Below, piece by piece: positions 35,008 to 45,257 of a DNA stretch of 64,000 bases (positions are counted from its first letter, which is position 1; each line of letters begins with the position of its first letter). Source of the DNA: Serratia sp. PL17 (GTDB taxonomy: Bacteria > Pseudomonadota > Gammaproteobacteria > Enterobacterales > Enterobacteriaceae); NCBI RefSeq assembly GCF_017832355.1, contig NZ_JAFIBY010000003.1, forward strand, positions 372,001-436,000, written 5' to 3'. Both the position numbers and the translations under genes were made by a program. The notes beneath the pieces were generated by a model. It worked only from the letters and a program-made list of their open reading frames with translations, made no database searches and was not told where the DNA came from.

Positions 35008-35895
35008 ATGCTTGTGATCAAAGGGATAGTGCTTTCCGTCATCGCCTCGATATTGTTCGGCGTGATGTATTACTACACGTCGACCCTCACACCGCTCAAC
35101 GGCGAGCAAGTCTTTGGCTGGCGGACGCTGTTGACGGTCCCCTTTTTAACGCTGTTTATGGTGTTTTCCGCCGACTGGCGCAGGGTGAACGAGACGCTAC
35201 GCTGGATAAAACAACGGCCGCGCCGCCTGCTGTTTCTGCCGCTGAGCTCGGCGTTGTTGGGGGTTCAACTCTGGCTGTTTTTATGGGCACCGCTGCATGG
35301 CAAAGCGCTGGAGGTCTCGCTCGGGTATTTCCTGCTGCCACTGACAATGGTACTTGCAGGCCGCTTGATATTCCGTGACCGGCTTTCGCTGCTGCAAAAA
35401 CTGGCGGTAGCCTGCGCCATTATCGGCGTCGGTAATGAACTCTACCAGGTCGGCGGCGTCTCCTGGACCACACTGGTGGTGGCGCTGGGCTATCCGGTTT
35501 ACTTTATTCTGCGCCGCCGTTTCGGCACCGATAATCTTGGTGGGTTGTGGTGTGAGCTGGCGTTGATGCTACCTGTCGCGGCCGGGTTCGCCTTCGGCGG
35601 AGACGGGCCGTTGGCGGCGCTGAGTATCAGCCCAACACTCTATTGGCAAATTCCGTTGCTGGGGGTCATCAGCGCCGCTGCGCTGATATGCTATATCCTC
35701 GCCAGCCGCCTGCTGCCGTTCAGCCTGTTCGGTCTGCTGAGCTATGTGGAACCGGTATTGCTGGTGGTAGTGGCACTGTTGCTGGGCGAGAGCATCGGCC
35801 GGGATGAATGGCTGACCTATATCCCCATCTGGCTGGCGGTGTTGTTATTGGTGTCGGAAGGTGCCCGCCATCTGTTGCGCAGAAGGCGGATCTAG
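35008..35895 (+). CDS. rarD: RarD-type EamA/DMT permease
   Basis: 295 residues with ten hydrophobic segments. The opening KGIVLSVIASILFGVMYYYTS matches RarD proteins, as does SYVEPVLLVVVALLLGE near the end. RarD was named from chloramphenicol sensitivity but its substrate is uncertain. ATG 35008 has AGG directly next to it; the in-frame GTG at 35014 has better spacing from CAGGA and may be the true start. Confidence 0.85.
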   Translation: MLVIKGIVLSVIASILFGVMYYYTSTLTPLNGEQVFGWRTLLTVPFLTLFMVFSADWRRVNETLRWIKQRPRRLLFLPLSSALLGVQLWLFLWAPLHGKALEVSLGYFLLPLTMVLAGRLIFRDRLSLLQKLAVACAIIGVGNELYQVGGVSWTTLVVALGYPVYFILRRRFGTDNLGGLWCELALMLPVAAGFAFGGDGPLAALSISPTLYWQIPLLGVISAAALICYILASRLLPFSLFGLLSYVEPVLLVVVALLLGESIGRDEWLTYIPIWLAVLLLVSEGARHLLRRRRI

Positions 35896-35944
35896 CGCCT
35901 GACGTGACAGTGCAACGCACTTAATCAATTGATTAAATTGTAAT

Positions 35945-36640
35945 TTATACAAATATAAAGGTTGTGACGTCGTCACCGTCTTGCCAATAACGCCCGCTGA
36001 AACGGCGGCCGATATGGCAAGACGGTGTGAGCGGTTTGAGCAGTTCTAACTCAAAGGCCTGGCGTTGTGTATCGAGTGCCACCAGCCGCGCATTGAGAAA
36101 ATCAAAATAGCTGCGCACCTGCGGATACAAGGCTTTAAACAGGCTTTCTTTGGCAGAGAATACCAACGTCAACGCATGGTTAAAGGGCAATGGCAGAGTG
36201 CGTATCACGTCGTACTCTGCTTCACTCACGATAGCGCCCCAGAGTTCTTCAGCCCGCGCAGTGGGCATATGCGTTTCGACATCTACACCTACTCCCCCCA
36301 ACCCAGGCTCCAGATGCACGGCGCAAAGCGCAGTATCCGCATTATGGCTGATAGCGCCAGCAATACCCGGTGGCCACTGCGGCGCACGGTCTTCACCGCG
36401 CAACAAGGTGAAATCAGCAAATCCCTGCGGCGCCAACAATGCCCGCGCCAAATAACGCCCGGCCAAATACTCAGCCCGCCTTTTTGGCACCGCTTTCGTT
36501 AAATGATCGGGGATCGTCATGCCTATATCAGCGAAACAGCTGTCCTGATAGTTTGCCAATAAAAATCGGCAGCGCGCGACCTGCCCCGGATAATCGTTCA
36601 GGTGCAACCATTCAATGCTGGGGATAAAAGATGAGAACAC
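35945..36640 (-). CDS. 4'-phosphopantetheinyl transferase (EntD/PswP-like)
   Basis: 231 residues. The two magnesium/CoA blocks of the superfamily are present: GVGVDVET around residue 118 and FSAKESLFKALYP around 165, preceded by AGAISHNADTALCAV. It transfers phosphopantetheine from CoA to carrier proteins of siderophore, serrawettin or similar synthetases; the Serratia homologue PswP is needed for serrawettin and prodigiosin. No synthetase gene is adjacent, so it is a stand-alone enzyme serving genes elsewhere. Confidence 0.88.
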   Translation of the reverse strand: MFSSFIPSIEWLHLNDYPGQVARCRFLLANYQDSCFADIGMTIPDHLTKAVPKRRAEYLAGRYLARALLAPQGFADFTLLRGEDRAPQWPPGIAGAISHNADTALCAVHLEPGLGGVGVDVETHMPTARAEELWGAIVSEAEYDVIRTLPLPFNHALTLVFSAKESLFKALYPQVRSYFDFLNARLVALDTQRQAFELELLKPLTPSCHIGRRFSGRYWQDGDDVTTFIFV

Positions 36641-36706
36641 GTGTCATCCATGGTGAGTACGCCGACCGCTAATTTTAGACGCCGAACCCAAGGGCAACAA
36701 TGATTA

Positions 36707-36736
36707 TTCCTCTCCCCCGCAACCGAAGGAGAGGAA
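36707..36736 (-). terminator. Terminator of agp
   Basis: TTCCTCTCC (36707-36715) pairs with GGAGAGGAA (36728-36736); the hairpin is just beyond the agp stop. The T content after it on the minus strand (TAATCATTGTT) is moderate. Confidence 0.5.
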
Positions 36737-36744
36737 CGGCAGGA

Positions 36745-37974
36745 TTACAGAATGTCTTTCATGGTTTTTTCGAAGTCGCTCCAGGCGCAGTAGCCCTGTT
36801 TATCAACGGGGCAACCTTTTAACGCCATTGTCACGCGCTGCGGCGGGGTTTTCAGCGTCAGCGGGGTGGCATTACGCAACTGATCGGAAGATTGATACAC
36901 GTACTCAATCTTCAGCAAATCGCGATCGTTTTTCTTATCGTGCCAGCGCTGGAACACCAGCTTGCCGCCAATCGGCGTTTTCTCGTATTGGTGCGGCAGT
37001 TGGTACGGCTGGAACTCCATCGCCGACAGCAAGGACGCAATGTTGGAATCGTGGCCCACCAGCACCGTCACCTTCGGCGAGTCCGGCTTGCGTTCGCCAA
37101 TCAATGCGCCATTGATGTAGGTCAGCAGCGGCTTGGCGACGTTCTGTGCCACCACCGGCGAGGTGAACAGCGAATCCTGATAGCCGTCCTTCAACTGCGC
37201 CAGCTGCTTCCACTGCTGTGGCGTGGTGATTTTGCCCCAAGCCACCTCCTTCATCGGGAAGCCTTCGTAATATTGCAGCATAAAGGCATCCACCAGCGAG
37301 TTACCCACCCGCAGCGGTCCGGCCACGCCCGGCTCTTTACCCGGTACCGCACTCATTTTGCTGGCTTCTTTGGTCAGATCGCAGTGCTTGTCGGTTTTAC
37401 AAGCGCTGGAGTCTTTGTAATCAATGATTTTTTCCAATTGCTTATAGGCTGCGTCCAGTTTCAACGAGGCCAGTTCGGCATTCATGGCACCCAGCGCCTT
37501 TTGATTAAACGCCTCGCTATTGTCAGTGATGATCGGGTTGAAGGTCGGATCCATCTCCCCCATCTTGTCCTGATGATGCACGCCGACATCGCAACCCGGG
37601 AAAGCACCGTTGGTAAAGAACTGCGCGGTCGCGACCGTGCGTTGCAAGCTGTTGGCATAGACGTAAACGCTGCCGGCGGTCGGGCAGCCTTCCTGCGGCA
37701 GTAACCCGGCCTGCTTCAGCCACGCATTAAAATAGTGCCCCATATACACTTCCAACACCCCGCCCTTGGTGGTCAGCAGGCCACCCGGCGTCTCCCAGGC
37801 CGGCCAGGCTTTAGGCGTGGATTGCGCCAACACGCTGCCGTTGTTGGCCAGCGGGGCTCGCAGGTTATGGCGACTCATCACCAATACCTGTTCCAGCTGG
37901 TAGTCGTTGGTTTCCGCCAGGGCAGTCCCGGTCATTAATAAAGGCAAGCACAGCAATAAGGTTTTTATTTTCAT
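36745..37974 (-). CDS. agp: Periplasmic glucose-1-phosphatase
   Basis: 409 residues matching E. coli Agp throughout. The signal peptide is [20 protein letters not shown] (20 residues). The histidine acid phosphatase motif is MSRHNLRAP with the phosphorylated His36, and the proton donor lies in the VLVGHDSN motif near residue 305. Six cysteines pair as in the family. It frees glucose from glucose 1-phosphate (and can act as phytase) in the periplasm. It stands alone between the PPTase and citrate genes. Confidence 0.95.
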   Translation of the reverse strand: MKIKTLLLCLPLLMTGTALAETNDYQLEQVLVMSRHNLRAPLANNGSVLAQSTPKAWPAWETPGGLLTTKGGVLEVYMGHYFNAWLKQAGLLPQEGCPTAGSVYVYANSLQRTVATAQFFTNGAFPGCDVGVHHQDKMGEMDPTFNPIITDNSEAFNQKALGAMNAELASLKLDAAYKQLEKIIDYKDSSACKTDKHCDLTKEASKMSAVPGKEPGVAGPLRVGNSLVDAFMLQYYEGFPMKEVAWGKITTPQQWKQLAQLKDGYQDSLFTSPVVAQNVAKPLLTYINGALIGERKPDSPKVTVLVGHDSNIASLLSAMEFQPYQLPHQYEKTPIGGKLVFQRWHDKKNDRDLLKIEYVYQSSDQLRNATPLTLKTPPQRVTMALKGCPVDKQGYCAWSDFEKTMKDIL

Positions 37975-38083
37975 CCGCAGAGGCTCCAGGATTATGATTA
38001 TTTTTAATGTGTTAGCTATTGCTTCGCTATGATGGAGAGGTTAACGCTGAAAGTGTGTGATGGGCATCACAGGCACAGGTCTG

Positions 38084-38113
38084 CTCAGCGGCCATACGCC
38101 GATGGCCGCTGAG
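38084..38113 (-). terminator. Strong hairpin after citT
   Basis: CTCAGCGGCCAT - ACGCCG - ATGGCCGCTGAG is a perfect 12-bp stem with a 6-base loop, 11 bases beyond the citT stop. No T tract, but the stem is very stable. Confidence 0.5.
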
Positions 38114-38124
38114 AATTTAGGACA

Positions 38125-39588
38125 TCACAGCCACAAACGCATGATTGGCCAACCGATCAACAGCAGAGCCGCGATATACACCACGCCGAGAATACCGCCC
38201 ATACGCCAGTAATCTTTCGACTTCACGTAGCCACAGCCATAGATGATCACCCCTGGGCCGGTCGCGTAGGGTGTCAGTACGCCCATGATACCGATCGACA
38301 ACACCAGCAACATCGAGAGCTGCTCCATCGGTACCCCCGGCAAACCTTTGCCGACCGCCAGGATCACCGGCAGCATAGTGGCGGTGTGCGCGGATAAGCT
38401 GGCAAACAGGTAGTGAGCAAAATAGAACACCAGCACCAGCGCCACTACCGTCATGTTGGGCGAAAAGCCGTTCAGGTGGGTGCTCATGGTCTGGGCAAAC
38501 CAGTCGATAAAACCGGAGCGCGTTAAGCCGTTGGCCATCACCACCAGCGTCGCCAGATTAACCAGTGTGTTCCAGGCGCTGGAGTATTTGGTGATCTCCT
38601 TCCAGGACACCACGTGCAGCGCCAACATCAGTGAGACCGCCAACAGGCAAACCGTTGTTGCGTCAAGCACCTTACCGCCAAACACCCACAGGCACAGGCT
38701 GAGCAGCACCAAACCAATCAGCGTGTATTCTTTGCGCGTCAACTTGCCCATTTCACCCAATGCGGTATCCGCCCAGGTCGCCACTTCGCTACTGTGGGTT
38801 ACGCCCGGTTTGTACAGGTAATAGGAGATCAACGGCGCGATGATCAACAGCAACAGTCCCACCGGCAGGAACGCCAGGAACCACTGCATCCAGCTGATAT
38901 GCACCCCGGCAATCTTACTGACGAACTCAATCCCCAACACGTTGGGTGCGGCACCGGTAACGAACATTGAGGAACTGATGCTGGTACCCACTACCATCAT
39001 CCACATCAGGTAACCGCCGATGCGCCGCGACGAGGGATCGTTAGGGAAGGAGTCAAACAGCGGCGGCAGGTTTTTCACCACCGGGAAAACCGTACCGCCG
39101 GTACGCGCAGTGTTGGATGGGGTGAAAGGTGCCAACAGGATATCGATGATCACCACCGCATAGCCAAGCGTCAGCGTTCGTTTGCCCATAAACTTAACCA
39201 AAAACAGGGCAATGCGTCGTCCCAGCCCCGTAGCTTCATACCCGAGTGCAAAAATAAACGCACCGAATACCAGCCAGACGGTGGTACTGGAGAACCCTGC
39301 CAGCCCCCATTTCAGCGCCTCTTTACCGGCTTTAAAACCGGGCTCTGCCAATTCCTGCGCACCAAACAGCACCCAGTTGGCGCTCAGCACGCTCAGGGTC
39401 ACGGCGATAAAGCTGATCGCCGTCGCCGGAATAGGCTCCAGGATCATACCGACAATCATCGCCACGAAGATGGCAAAATAACGCCATGCCTGCGGCGGCA
39501 TACCGTCGGGCGTGGGTATCCATAGCAGGATCGCCAACACCAGTAGAGGCGTTAGCGCTTTCCAGATTTTTTCCTTGGTTTCGGACAT
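38125..39588 (-). CDS. citT: Citrate/succinate antiporter
   Basis: 487 residues, about twelve membrane helices, near identical in pattern to E. coli CitT (DASS/CitMHS-like family): GMILEPIPATAISFIAVTL, LAPFTPSNTARTGGTVFP (the SNT substrate/sodium motif region) and the C-terminal TPYATGPGVIIYGCGYVKS. It exchanges external citrate for internal succinate under anaerobic growth, in the inner membrane. It is the last gene of the citrate locus, 139 bases after citG with an intergenic repeat in between. Confidence 0.96.
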   Translation of the reverse strand: MSETKEKIWKALTPLLVLAILLWIPTPDGMPPQAWRYFAIFVAMIVGMILEPIPATAISFIAVTLSVLSANWVLFGAQELAEPGFKAGKEALKWGLAGFSSTTVWLVFGAFIFALGYEATGLGRRIALFLVKFMGKRTLTLGYAVVIIDILLAPFTPSNTARTGGTVFPVVKNLPPLFDSFPNDPSSRRIGGYLMWMMVVGTSISSSMFVTGAAPNVLGIEFVSKIAGVHISWMQWFLAFLPVGLLLLIIAPLISYYLYKPGVTHSSEVATWADTALGEMGKLTRKEYTLIGLVLLSLCLWVFGGKVLDATTVCLLAVSLMLALHVVSWKEITKYSSAWNTLVNLATLVVMANGLTRSGFIDWFAQTMSTHLNGFSPNMTVVALVLVFYFAHYLFASLSAHTATMLPVILAVGKGLPGVPMEQLSMLLVLSIGIMGVLTPYATGPGVIIYGCGYVKSKDYWRMGGILGVVYIAALLLIGWPIMRLWL

Positions 39589-39623
39589 AAGTTTCTCCTG
39601 AAGAGCATCATTGTTTTTATAAC

Positions 39624-39744
39624 CAAAATAATTGGAGTTGCATCAAGGCGGCAAAGCCGTAAATCCCCGGGAGCTTAGTCGACTAAGTGACTGGGGTGCG
39701 CGGGTGCAGCCAACACAGATGCAGCTTCAAGAATGACGGGTATA
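39624..39744. repeat. Enterobacterial intergenic repeat between citG and citT
   Basis: About 120 bases reading (minus strand) from TATACCCGTCAT through GCTGCATCTGTGTTGGCTGC to TGCAACTCCAATTATTTTGG, with a perfect 14-base palindrome CTTAGTCGACTAAG at 39674-39687. I recognise this layout from a dispersed repeat of Yersinia and Serratia intergenic regions; this is from memory. Its end supplies the last five codons and the stop of citG. Confidence 0.65.
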
Positions 39745-40626
39745 GTTCGGTAACTGAGCCAGCAGCCAGGTGACGATCAACAGGTCGGCGCTGCCACCGG
39801 GGCTGAGGTTGCGTACGATGCAGTCCGTATCGAACTGCCGCAGACGCGCCATACCTTGTTCACCCTGCGCGCCCCCCTGTTGCAACAGTTCAGCGGCACG
39901 CTGTTGCAACCAGCGCAAGCCTTCGATACCGCCGCGCGAGGCCACGTTGGTGTCATCGTTGTTGGCCATTAGCCACAGCAAGCTGTCCATCAGCGCCGTC
40001 TGCTCATCGCACCCGGCACTCAGGCGCTGCAGATACAACGGCAGCGCGCCGTTAATCACCCGTTCGAAGCCGGATTCAGCCTCGCCGCGCGCACCGCTCA
40101 GGCCGTGCAGGGCAAATAACCTTTGCCCCGCGGTCTGCAATGCGTTGTGCTGTTGCAGTTCACTACTCACCAAACCGCGGCAGATTGCCGCCACTTCGGC
40201 GCACAAAGTGGCGGCGTCGATGATTTTTTGCTGCTGGGACAGGCGACCGAAAGCGGTACACAACAGGCCGAGCGAAAATACGCTGCCTTTATGGGTGTTA
40301 ACGCCGCCGGTGGCCTGGAACATGTGGTTTTCGCAGGCCAGGCCGAGTGGGCGCAGCCGTAGGAGCTGTTCGGCAACCGGACGACATGCATCATCACGGC
40401 CCTGACGGACAAAACGCGGCAGCCAGATGCCGATAGCGCGGGCGCTGCGGTAGAAATGGCCAATATTCATGTCCCGGTGGGCACCATTGTTATGGCGATC
40501 CACCAGCCCCGGCTTGGGTGTCAGGTTCACTTCCACCAACAGCGCACGGTAGGCGGTATGAGCGAAGCCGCTAACCGCGGGTTGAGGCGTGAAGCTGGCG
40601 TGATCAACGGGGTGAGAGCGCATCAT
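39727..40626 (-). CDS. citG: Triphosphoribosyl-dephospho-CoA synthase
   Basis: 299 residues. It keeps the CitG/MdcB landmarks EVNLTPKPGLVDRHNNGAHR, TGGVNTHKGSVFSLGLLC and NDDTNVASRGGIEGL, and ends NLSPGGSADLLIVTWLLAQL plus PNYTRHS. It makes the precursor of the citrate lyase prosthetic group from dephospho-CoA and ATP. ATG 40626 has AAGGA seven bases before and lies inside the 3' end of citX (23-base overlap). The C-terminal tail is derived from an intergenic repeat. Here citG and citX are separate, not fused. Confidence 0.93.
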   Translation of the reverse strand: MMRSHPVDHASFTPQPAVSGFAHTAYRALLVEVNLTPKPGLVDRHNNGAHRDMNIGHFYRSARAIGIWLPRFVRQGRDDACRPVAEQLLRLRPLGLACENHMFQATGGVNTHKGSVFSLGLLCTAFGRLSQQQKIIDAATLCAEVAAICRGLVSSELQQHNALQTAGQRLFALHGLSGARGEAESGFERVINGALPLYLQRLSAGCDEQTALMDSLLWLMANNDDTNVASRGGIEGLRWLQQRAAELLQQGGAQGEQGMARLRQFDTDCIVRNLSPGGSADLLIVTWLLAQLPNYTRHS

Positions 40627-41152
40627 TGAGCATCCTTTCCATTTCTTGCAGTAACTCGTCACTGCTGTGCCGCCGCTGACGGGCGCAGATTTTGGCCGGT
40701 TGGCTGCACAACAGGCAGCGGCGTTCCGCCAATCCCAGGCTGCGACGCGACAAAATGCGTCCCTGCGTGTCCAGCACGTCGATATCCCACAAGCGGCCTA
40801 TCGGCTGCTGCACCTCCAGTTGAATGGCGCAGTCCTTTACCCGTTGGGCATCGGCGTGCAGCGCCATAAAACCTTCGCAGCCGGTAGACAGCGCCAGCGT
40901 TTCTGCATGCAGGCACTGCCAACCCTGCTGGCGCCACATTTGCTGTAGCGCCAGCCACCCCAGGTTGAAGATATTGCGCGTCAGCCCGCTGTCTTTTATC
41001 GCACCAGGCACCACCAACGTGAGCACCAGCAGTGTGGATTGATGTTGCGACAGCCAGGCCTGTTGCCGGGCCTGGCGGCATTCGCGACTGGTCAGCAGTT
41101 CCGGCAGGCTCACTGCGCGGTTGGCCGCCAGTTCGGGCGGGACACGAGACAT
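40604..41152 (-). CDS. citX: Apo-citrate lyase phosphoribosyl-dephospho-CoA transferase
   Basis: 182 residues with SLPELLTSRECRQARQQAWL, TLVVPGAIKDSGLTRNIFN and RSLGLAERRCLLCSQPAKIC, the CitX family pattern. It attaches the prosthetic group to CitD. It follows citF by 4 bases and overlaps citG, so expression is coupled. Confidence 0.93.
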   Translation of the reverse strand: MSRVPPELAANRAVSLPELLTSRECRQARQQAWLSQHQSTLLVLTLVVPGAIKDSGLTRNIFNLGWLALQQMWRQQGWQCLHAETLALSTGCEGFMALHADAQRVKDCAIQLEVQQPIGRLWDIDVLDTQGRILSRRSLGLAERRCLLCSQPAKICARQRRHSSDELLQEMERMLNDALSPR

Positions 41153-41156
41153 AGGG

Positions 41157-42662
41157 TTACTCCGCCACCTGATGCACCACGTCGATCACCGAACCGTCGC
41201 GGTAGCGCACCACGGCCACCACCTTGTCGGTAAAGGTGATCGGCTGCGGCTCACCGGTCAGCAACAGCGCGCGCTGCCGCAGCCAGTCGATGCCAACCAC
41301 CGGCAGCCCGGCCTCTTGCAGCCGCTGTGCCAGCTCCGGTCGCGCCGGGTTAACGGCAATACCGTGATCGGTAACCAAAATGTCGATGCTGGAACCCGGC
41401 GTCACACAGGTGGTCACCTGCTCTACCAGCGTTGGGATGCGGCCACGTACCAGCGGCGCCACGATGATTGCCAGCCGCGCAGCCGCGGCGGTGTCGCAGT
41501 GACCGCCGGAGGCGCCACGCAGCACGCCGTCGGAGCCCGTCAGCACGTTGACGTTAAAGCCAGTGTCGATTTCCAATGCGCTCAGCACCACCACGTCAAG
41601 CCGATCGACCGAGGCCCCCTTCGAGCTGAAATTGGCGTATTGGTTGGCGCTGATTTCGATATGACTCGGGTTACGCGCTAACGACATCGCCGCCGCGCGG
41701 TCAAAGCTCTGCACGTCCAGCAATTTGGCGATCAGCCCTTTTTCATGCAAATCCACCATGGTCGACGTGATGCCACCGAGCGCAAAACCCGCCCGCACGC
41801 CGCGTGCGCGCATTTTGTCTTCCAGAAAACGCGTCACCGCCAATGAGGCACCGCCGGTACCCGTTTGCAGCGAGAACCCTTCCGTAAAGTAGCCGGAGCC
41901 GGCGATGACCTCAGCGGCACGGCGGGCAATCAACAATTCACGCGGATTGGAGGTCATCCGCGTCGCGTCAGCACCAATCTTGTCGGCATCGCCCACTCGC
42001 TCGAGTTGCACGATCAGATCAACCCGATCCTGCGCCAGGCTGGCCGGATGATGCGGGTAAGGCACGATTTTTTCAGTGAGTAGCACTACGGTGCCCGCAG
42101 CGTCGGCATCTACTTTGGCGTAGCCCAGCGAGCCGCAGCAGGCTTCGCCGCTGTAGCCATTGGCATTGCCGAATTCATCGCACGCCGGCACGCCGAGGAA
42201 AGCGACATCTATCGTTAACTCACCGGATTCGATCAGGTTTACCCGGCCGCCGTGGGAGTGGATTTGCACCGGCTCGGCCAGCAGGCCGCGCGAAATGGCA
42301 TCCGCCAGCGGACCGCGCAGGCCGGAGGTGTAAATACGGTTCACCACGCCATTACGGATATGACCCACCAGCGGCGCATGGCATTCGCTCAGCGAGCTGG
42401 AGGCCAGCGTCAGGTTACGAAAGCCCATCGCCGCCAGCGTTTCCATGACCTGATTCAACGCCAGATCGCCGCCGCGAAACGCATGGTGGAAAGAAATGGT
42501 CATGCCGTCCTGCAAACCGCTGCGGCGCACCGCCTGTTCCAGCGTGTCGCAGCGTTTGATATCACGCGGCTTGCGCGCCTGTTGGTTGGCCTTGGAGACA
42601 TCCTGATAGCAGCGAAGATCCGCCAGGTTATTCAGAGTCATCAGTCGTTGTTGACGTTTCAT
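41157..42662 (-). CDS. citF: Citrate lyase alpha subunit (citrate CoA-transferase)
   Basis: 501 residues. CoA-transferase landmarks include MTISFHHAFRGGDLALNQVM, GACDEF-like VPACDEFGNANG, and FALGGITSTMVDLHEKG. It moves the acetyl-ACP to citrate, making citryl-ACP. Start and citE stop share one base (TAATG). Cytosolic, works in the CitD6E6F6 complex. Confidence 0.96.
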   Translation of the reverse strand: MKRQQRLMTLNNLADLRCYQDVSKANQQARKPRDIKRCDTLEQAVRRSGLQDGMTISFHHAFRGGDLALNQVMETLAAMGFRNLTLASSSLSECHAPLVGHIRNGVVNRIYTSGLRGPLADAISRGLLAEPVQIHSHGGRVNLIESGELTIDVAFLGVPACDEFGNANGYSGEACCGSLGYAKVDADAAGTVVLLTEKIVPYPHHPASLAQDRVDLIVQLERVGDADKIGADATRMTSNPRELLIARRAAEVIAGSGYFTEGFSLQTGTGGASLAVTRFLEDKMRARGVRAGFALGGITSTMVDLHEKGLIAKLLDVQSFDRAAAMSLARNPSHIEISANQYANFSSKGASVDRLDVVVLSALEIDTGFNVNVLTGSDGVLRGASGGHCDTAAAARLAIIVAPLVRGRIPTLVEQVTTCVTPGSSIDILVTDHGIAVNPARPELAQRLQEAGLPVVGIDWLRQRALLLTGEPQPITFTDKVVAVVRYRDGSVIDVVHQVAE

Positions 42663-43582
42663 TATGCTTCCTCTCCGTGCTGAGCCGACGCTTCGCGAAT
42701 GCCGGAAAGCGCTGCGCGCTGCAACACCAGCCGCGCACGTTCAATCACCGGACTGTCGACCATTTTGCCGTTGAGCGACACCACCCCGCGCCCTTCTTGT
42801 TCTGCTGCTGCGGCGGCATCCACCACCCGCTGGGCATGGGCCACTTCTTTGGCCGTAGGCGCATACAGGTTGTGCAGCAGTTCAATCTGCCGAGGGTTAA
42901 TCAGAGATTTGCCGTCGAACCCAAGCTGTTTGATCAACGCCGCTTCCTGCAAGAAACCCGCCTCGTTATTGGCGTCGGAATACACGGTGTCGAAGGCCTG
43001 AATACCGGCAGCCCGTGCCGCCTGCAGCAGCGAGCAGCGCGCAAACAGCAGTTCAATGCCCTCTGGCGAACGTTCGGTACGCAAATTACGCACGTAGTCC
43101 TCCGCCCCCAGCGCGATGCCTATCAGGCGTGGCGAAGCATGGGCAATGGCCACCGCCTGAGTGATCCCTGCCGCCGATTCAATCGCCGCCAGCAGACCGG
43201 TACTGCCCACCGGGCGGCCGCAATCGGCCTCGATAGCCGCAATTTCACGGTCCATGTCCACCACGTCTTGTGCGCTGTCCGTTTTCGGCAGGCGCACGAT
43301 GTCCGCCCCGCCGCGTACCACCGCCTGTAAATCCGCCAGCCCATAGGCAGAATCCAGTGCATTAACGCGCACTATGGTTTCCACTTCCTGATACAGCGGG
43401 TGTTGCAACGCGTGATACACCAGCCGCCGTGCCGCGTCCTTTTCGCGCAGAATTACCGAGTCCTCCAGATCAAACATCAGCGCGTCGGCCTGATAGATAA
43501 AGGCGTTGCTTACCATCGCCGCATTGGCACCGGGCACGAACAGCATGCTGCGGCGCACGCGGTGTTTATTCAGCGTTTTCAT
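42662..43582 (-). CDS. citE: Citrate lyase beta subunit (citryl-ACP lyase)
   Basis: 306 residues, HpcH/HpaI aldolase fold: [53 protein letters not shown] and [14 protein letters not shown]. It cleaves citryl-ACP to oxaloacetate and acetyl-ACP. ATG 43582 ([12 protein letters not shown]) is preferred over the longer frame because it matches the family start and overlaps citD by 17 bases. Confidence 0.96.
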   Translation of the reverse strand: MKTLNKHRVRRSMLFVPGANAAMVSNAFIYQADALMFDLEDSVILREKDAARRLVYHALQHPLYQEVETIVRVNALDSAYGLADLQAVVRGGADIVRLPKTDSAQDVVDMDREIAAIEADCGRPVGSTGLLAAIESAAGITQAVAIAHASPRLIGIALGAEDYVRNLRTERSPEGIELLFARCSLLQAARAAGIQAFDTVYSDANNEAGFLQEAALIKQLGFDGKSLINPRQIELLHNLYAPTAKEVAHAQRVVDAAAAAEQEGRGVVSLNGKMVDSPVIERARLVLQRAALSGIREASAQHGEEA

Positions 43583-43874
43583 TGCGCACCCCCCACGGCA
43601 ATTGACCATTGTCACTGGCGCGCATCAGCGCGGTTTCCAGACGGGCCCGCAGCACGCAGTCCAGTGCGCCTTTGTCGTCAACCATTACCTGCACCGGCTC
43701 CACCTGGTAGTGCTGCAACACCTCCAGCAGCGTTTGTCGAATGGCTTCACCGAACTGTTTTTCCACGCTGCTGGCGATCAGCAGATCGTGTTCCGGCCCC
43801 TCTGCGGGCGCGATGCGTACCATGACATCACTGGATTCCAGCGTGCCGGCCATTGCTTCTCGGATAATTTTCAT
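43566..43874 (-). CDS. citD: Citrate lyase acyl carrier protein (gamma subunit)
   Basis: 102 residues. The prosthetic-group serine is Ser14 in [11 protein letters not shown], and the C-terminus has the usual [16 protein letters not shown] tail. It carries the phosphoribosyl-dephospho-CoA arm. It overlaps citC by 4 bases. Confidence 0.95.
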   Translation of the reverse strand: MKIIREAMAGTLESSDVMVRIAPAEGPEHDLLIASSVEKQFGEAIRQTLLEVLQHYQVEPVQVMVDDKGALDCVLRARLETALMRASDNGQLPWGVRNENAE

Positions 43875-44944
43875 CTTTCACCTGATTGTGCGGATTCAAA
43901 GGGTTTTGCCGCCGGTTTGGCCCGGCGCTGCGTTTGCAAATCTTGCAGGTAGTAAAGGGTGTCTGGCGGAACCAGCGGCGCGGCAGCGTGAAAGTCGCCC
44001 GCGGCCAGCAGTTTGCGGACCCAAGAGGCGGAGATCGCCACGCCCTGATATTGCAAACGCTCAATTTCTACCAGCGTGATAGGCGGGCTGGGCAAGGCTG
44101 GGGTTTCAAGCCAGTAGCGCATATCGCGGTTGTATTTTGCGGTGACGGCGCAGAAGGGTTCGTTGCCGACAAAACGGTGGGTGATACCCAGCGCGGGTGC
44201 CAGATACTGACGAAAGATCTTCAGATCGATTTCGGTGTAGCAGTCGTCGGCAATGCCCTGATCTTTAATGAAGTAACAGGGGAATGTGGCACGTGAAATG
44301 ACGTACTGGGAGCCTTCATGCACGGTCAGATTGGGAATGTCCGCCGTGCCCGCCAACACCAACCGCCGTCTGTCTTCGTAGCTGAAACGTGAGGTGTCTT
44401 CCTTCACTAAAAACAGGTGCAGCCAGTCGCACTTTTCTGCCGCCTTGCGCACCAAATATTGATGCCCGCGCGTAAAGGGGTTGGCGTTCATTACGATGCT
44501 GCCAAGGGTATTGCCCGGCCGACGCTGCTCTGCCAACTGTGCTGCATAGCGTTTTAAACGGCACGGGCTATTTTCCATCAACACCACGATGCCCGGCACC
44601 TGGGCAATCGGGTAGAAACCACACTGGCGGAACAGCGGCTCATTTTGTATTTTGGTGTAGATAAACAGTTGGGTGTGATGGCGTTCATACGCCAGATTCA
44701 CCAGCTCGGTTGCCAGCGTCAGCCCCAGCCCTTCACCGCGCATTTGCGGGCTGATGGCGACGCATTTGATAATATTGTCTGCAATGCCGCCGCAGGCGAC
44801 CAACTTATCGTTTTGCGTAACGGTAATAAATATTTCAACCGTGGTGTCAATATTCAGATCGTTACTGCGCAGGAAAGCATTAATCTGCGCGATACTTTTG
44901 TGATCTGACCTTTTGACTCGATTAAATACGGTGTCGCCCAACAT
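43871..44944 (-). CDS. citC: Citrate lyase ligase (acetate:SH-citrate lyase ligase)
   Basis: 357 residues. The N-terminal ~125 residues are GNAT-like ([20 protein letters not shown]), and the C-terminal part is a nucleotidyltransferase with the NPFTRGH motif at 155-161 (the HxGH-type site). It acetylates the CitD thiol using ATP and acetate, which switches the lyase on. It is the first gene of citCDEFXG; the promoter lies in the AT-rich region before 45257. Confidence 0.95.
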   Translation of the reverse strand: MLGDTVFNRVKRSDHKSIAQINAFLRSNDLNIDTTVEIFITVTQNDKLVACGGIADNIIKCVAISPQMRGEGLGLTLATELVNLAYERHHTQLFIYTKIQNEPLFRQCGFYPIAQVPGIVVLMENSPCRLKRYAAQLAEQRRPGNTLGSIVMNANPFTRGHQYLVRKAAEKCDWLHLFLVKEDTSRFSYEDRRRLVLAGTADIPNLTVHEGSQYVISRATFPCYFIKDQGIADDCYTEIDLKIFRQYLAPALGITHRFVGNEPFCAVTAKYNRDMRYWLETPALPSPPITLVEIERLQYQGVAISASWVRKLLAAGDFHAAAPLVPPDTLYYLQDLQTQRRAKPAAKPFESAQSGER

Positions 44945-45257
44945 AACACGCTCTCTGGGTTAACTATTAAATAACAAAATAAATACAAAAAATAATGTGA
45001 ATTAACATTTCTAAAGGAAATTAAAACCTTAAAAACCATGAAGATAAAATCGTAAGCAGCATTTGATAAAACAATGGTAAACAGAAAAAAATAGCGAATT
45101 ATTGACCTATTTCACAAACACCTTTCGGTTAATAAGTTATTTAATGTTCTTTATTTACTTAATTATTTTTATGGTGTTTATTACTGAGAAAATCTTTATT
45201 TGATGGTGCAATTCACTTACATTTACTTAGCATATTTATTTCAATCGTAGGTTGACT
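44945..45257. other. AT-rich divergent control region of the citrate genes
   Basis: About 310 bases, strongly AT-rich, between citC (minus) and the CitB-like regulator (plus). CitB/DpiA is known to bind AT-rich DNA in such positions. TTTCACAAACACC (about 45108) and TGTGAATTAACA (about 44997) are possible CRP half-sites only. No reading frame for a sensor kinase or small gene is seen. Confidence 0.4.
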
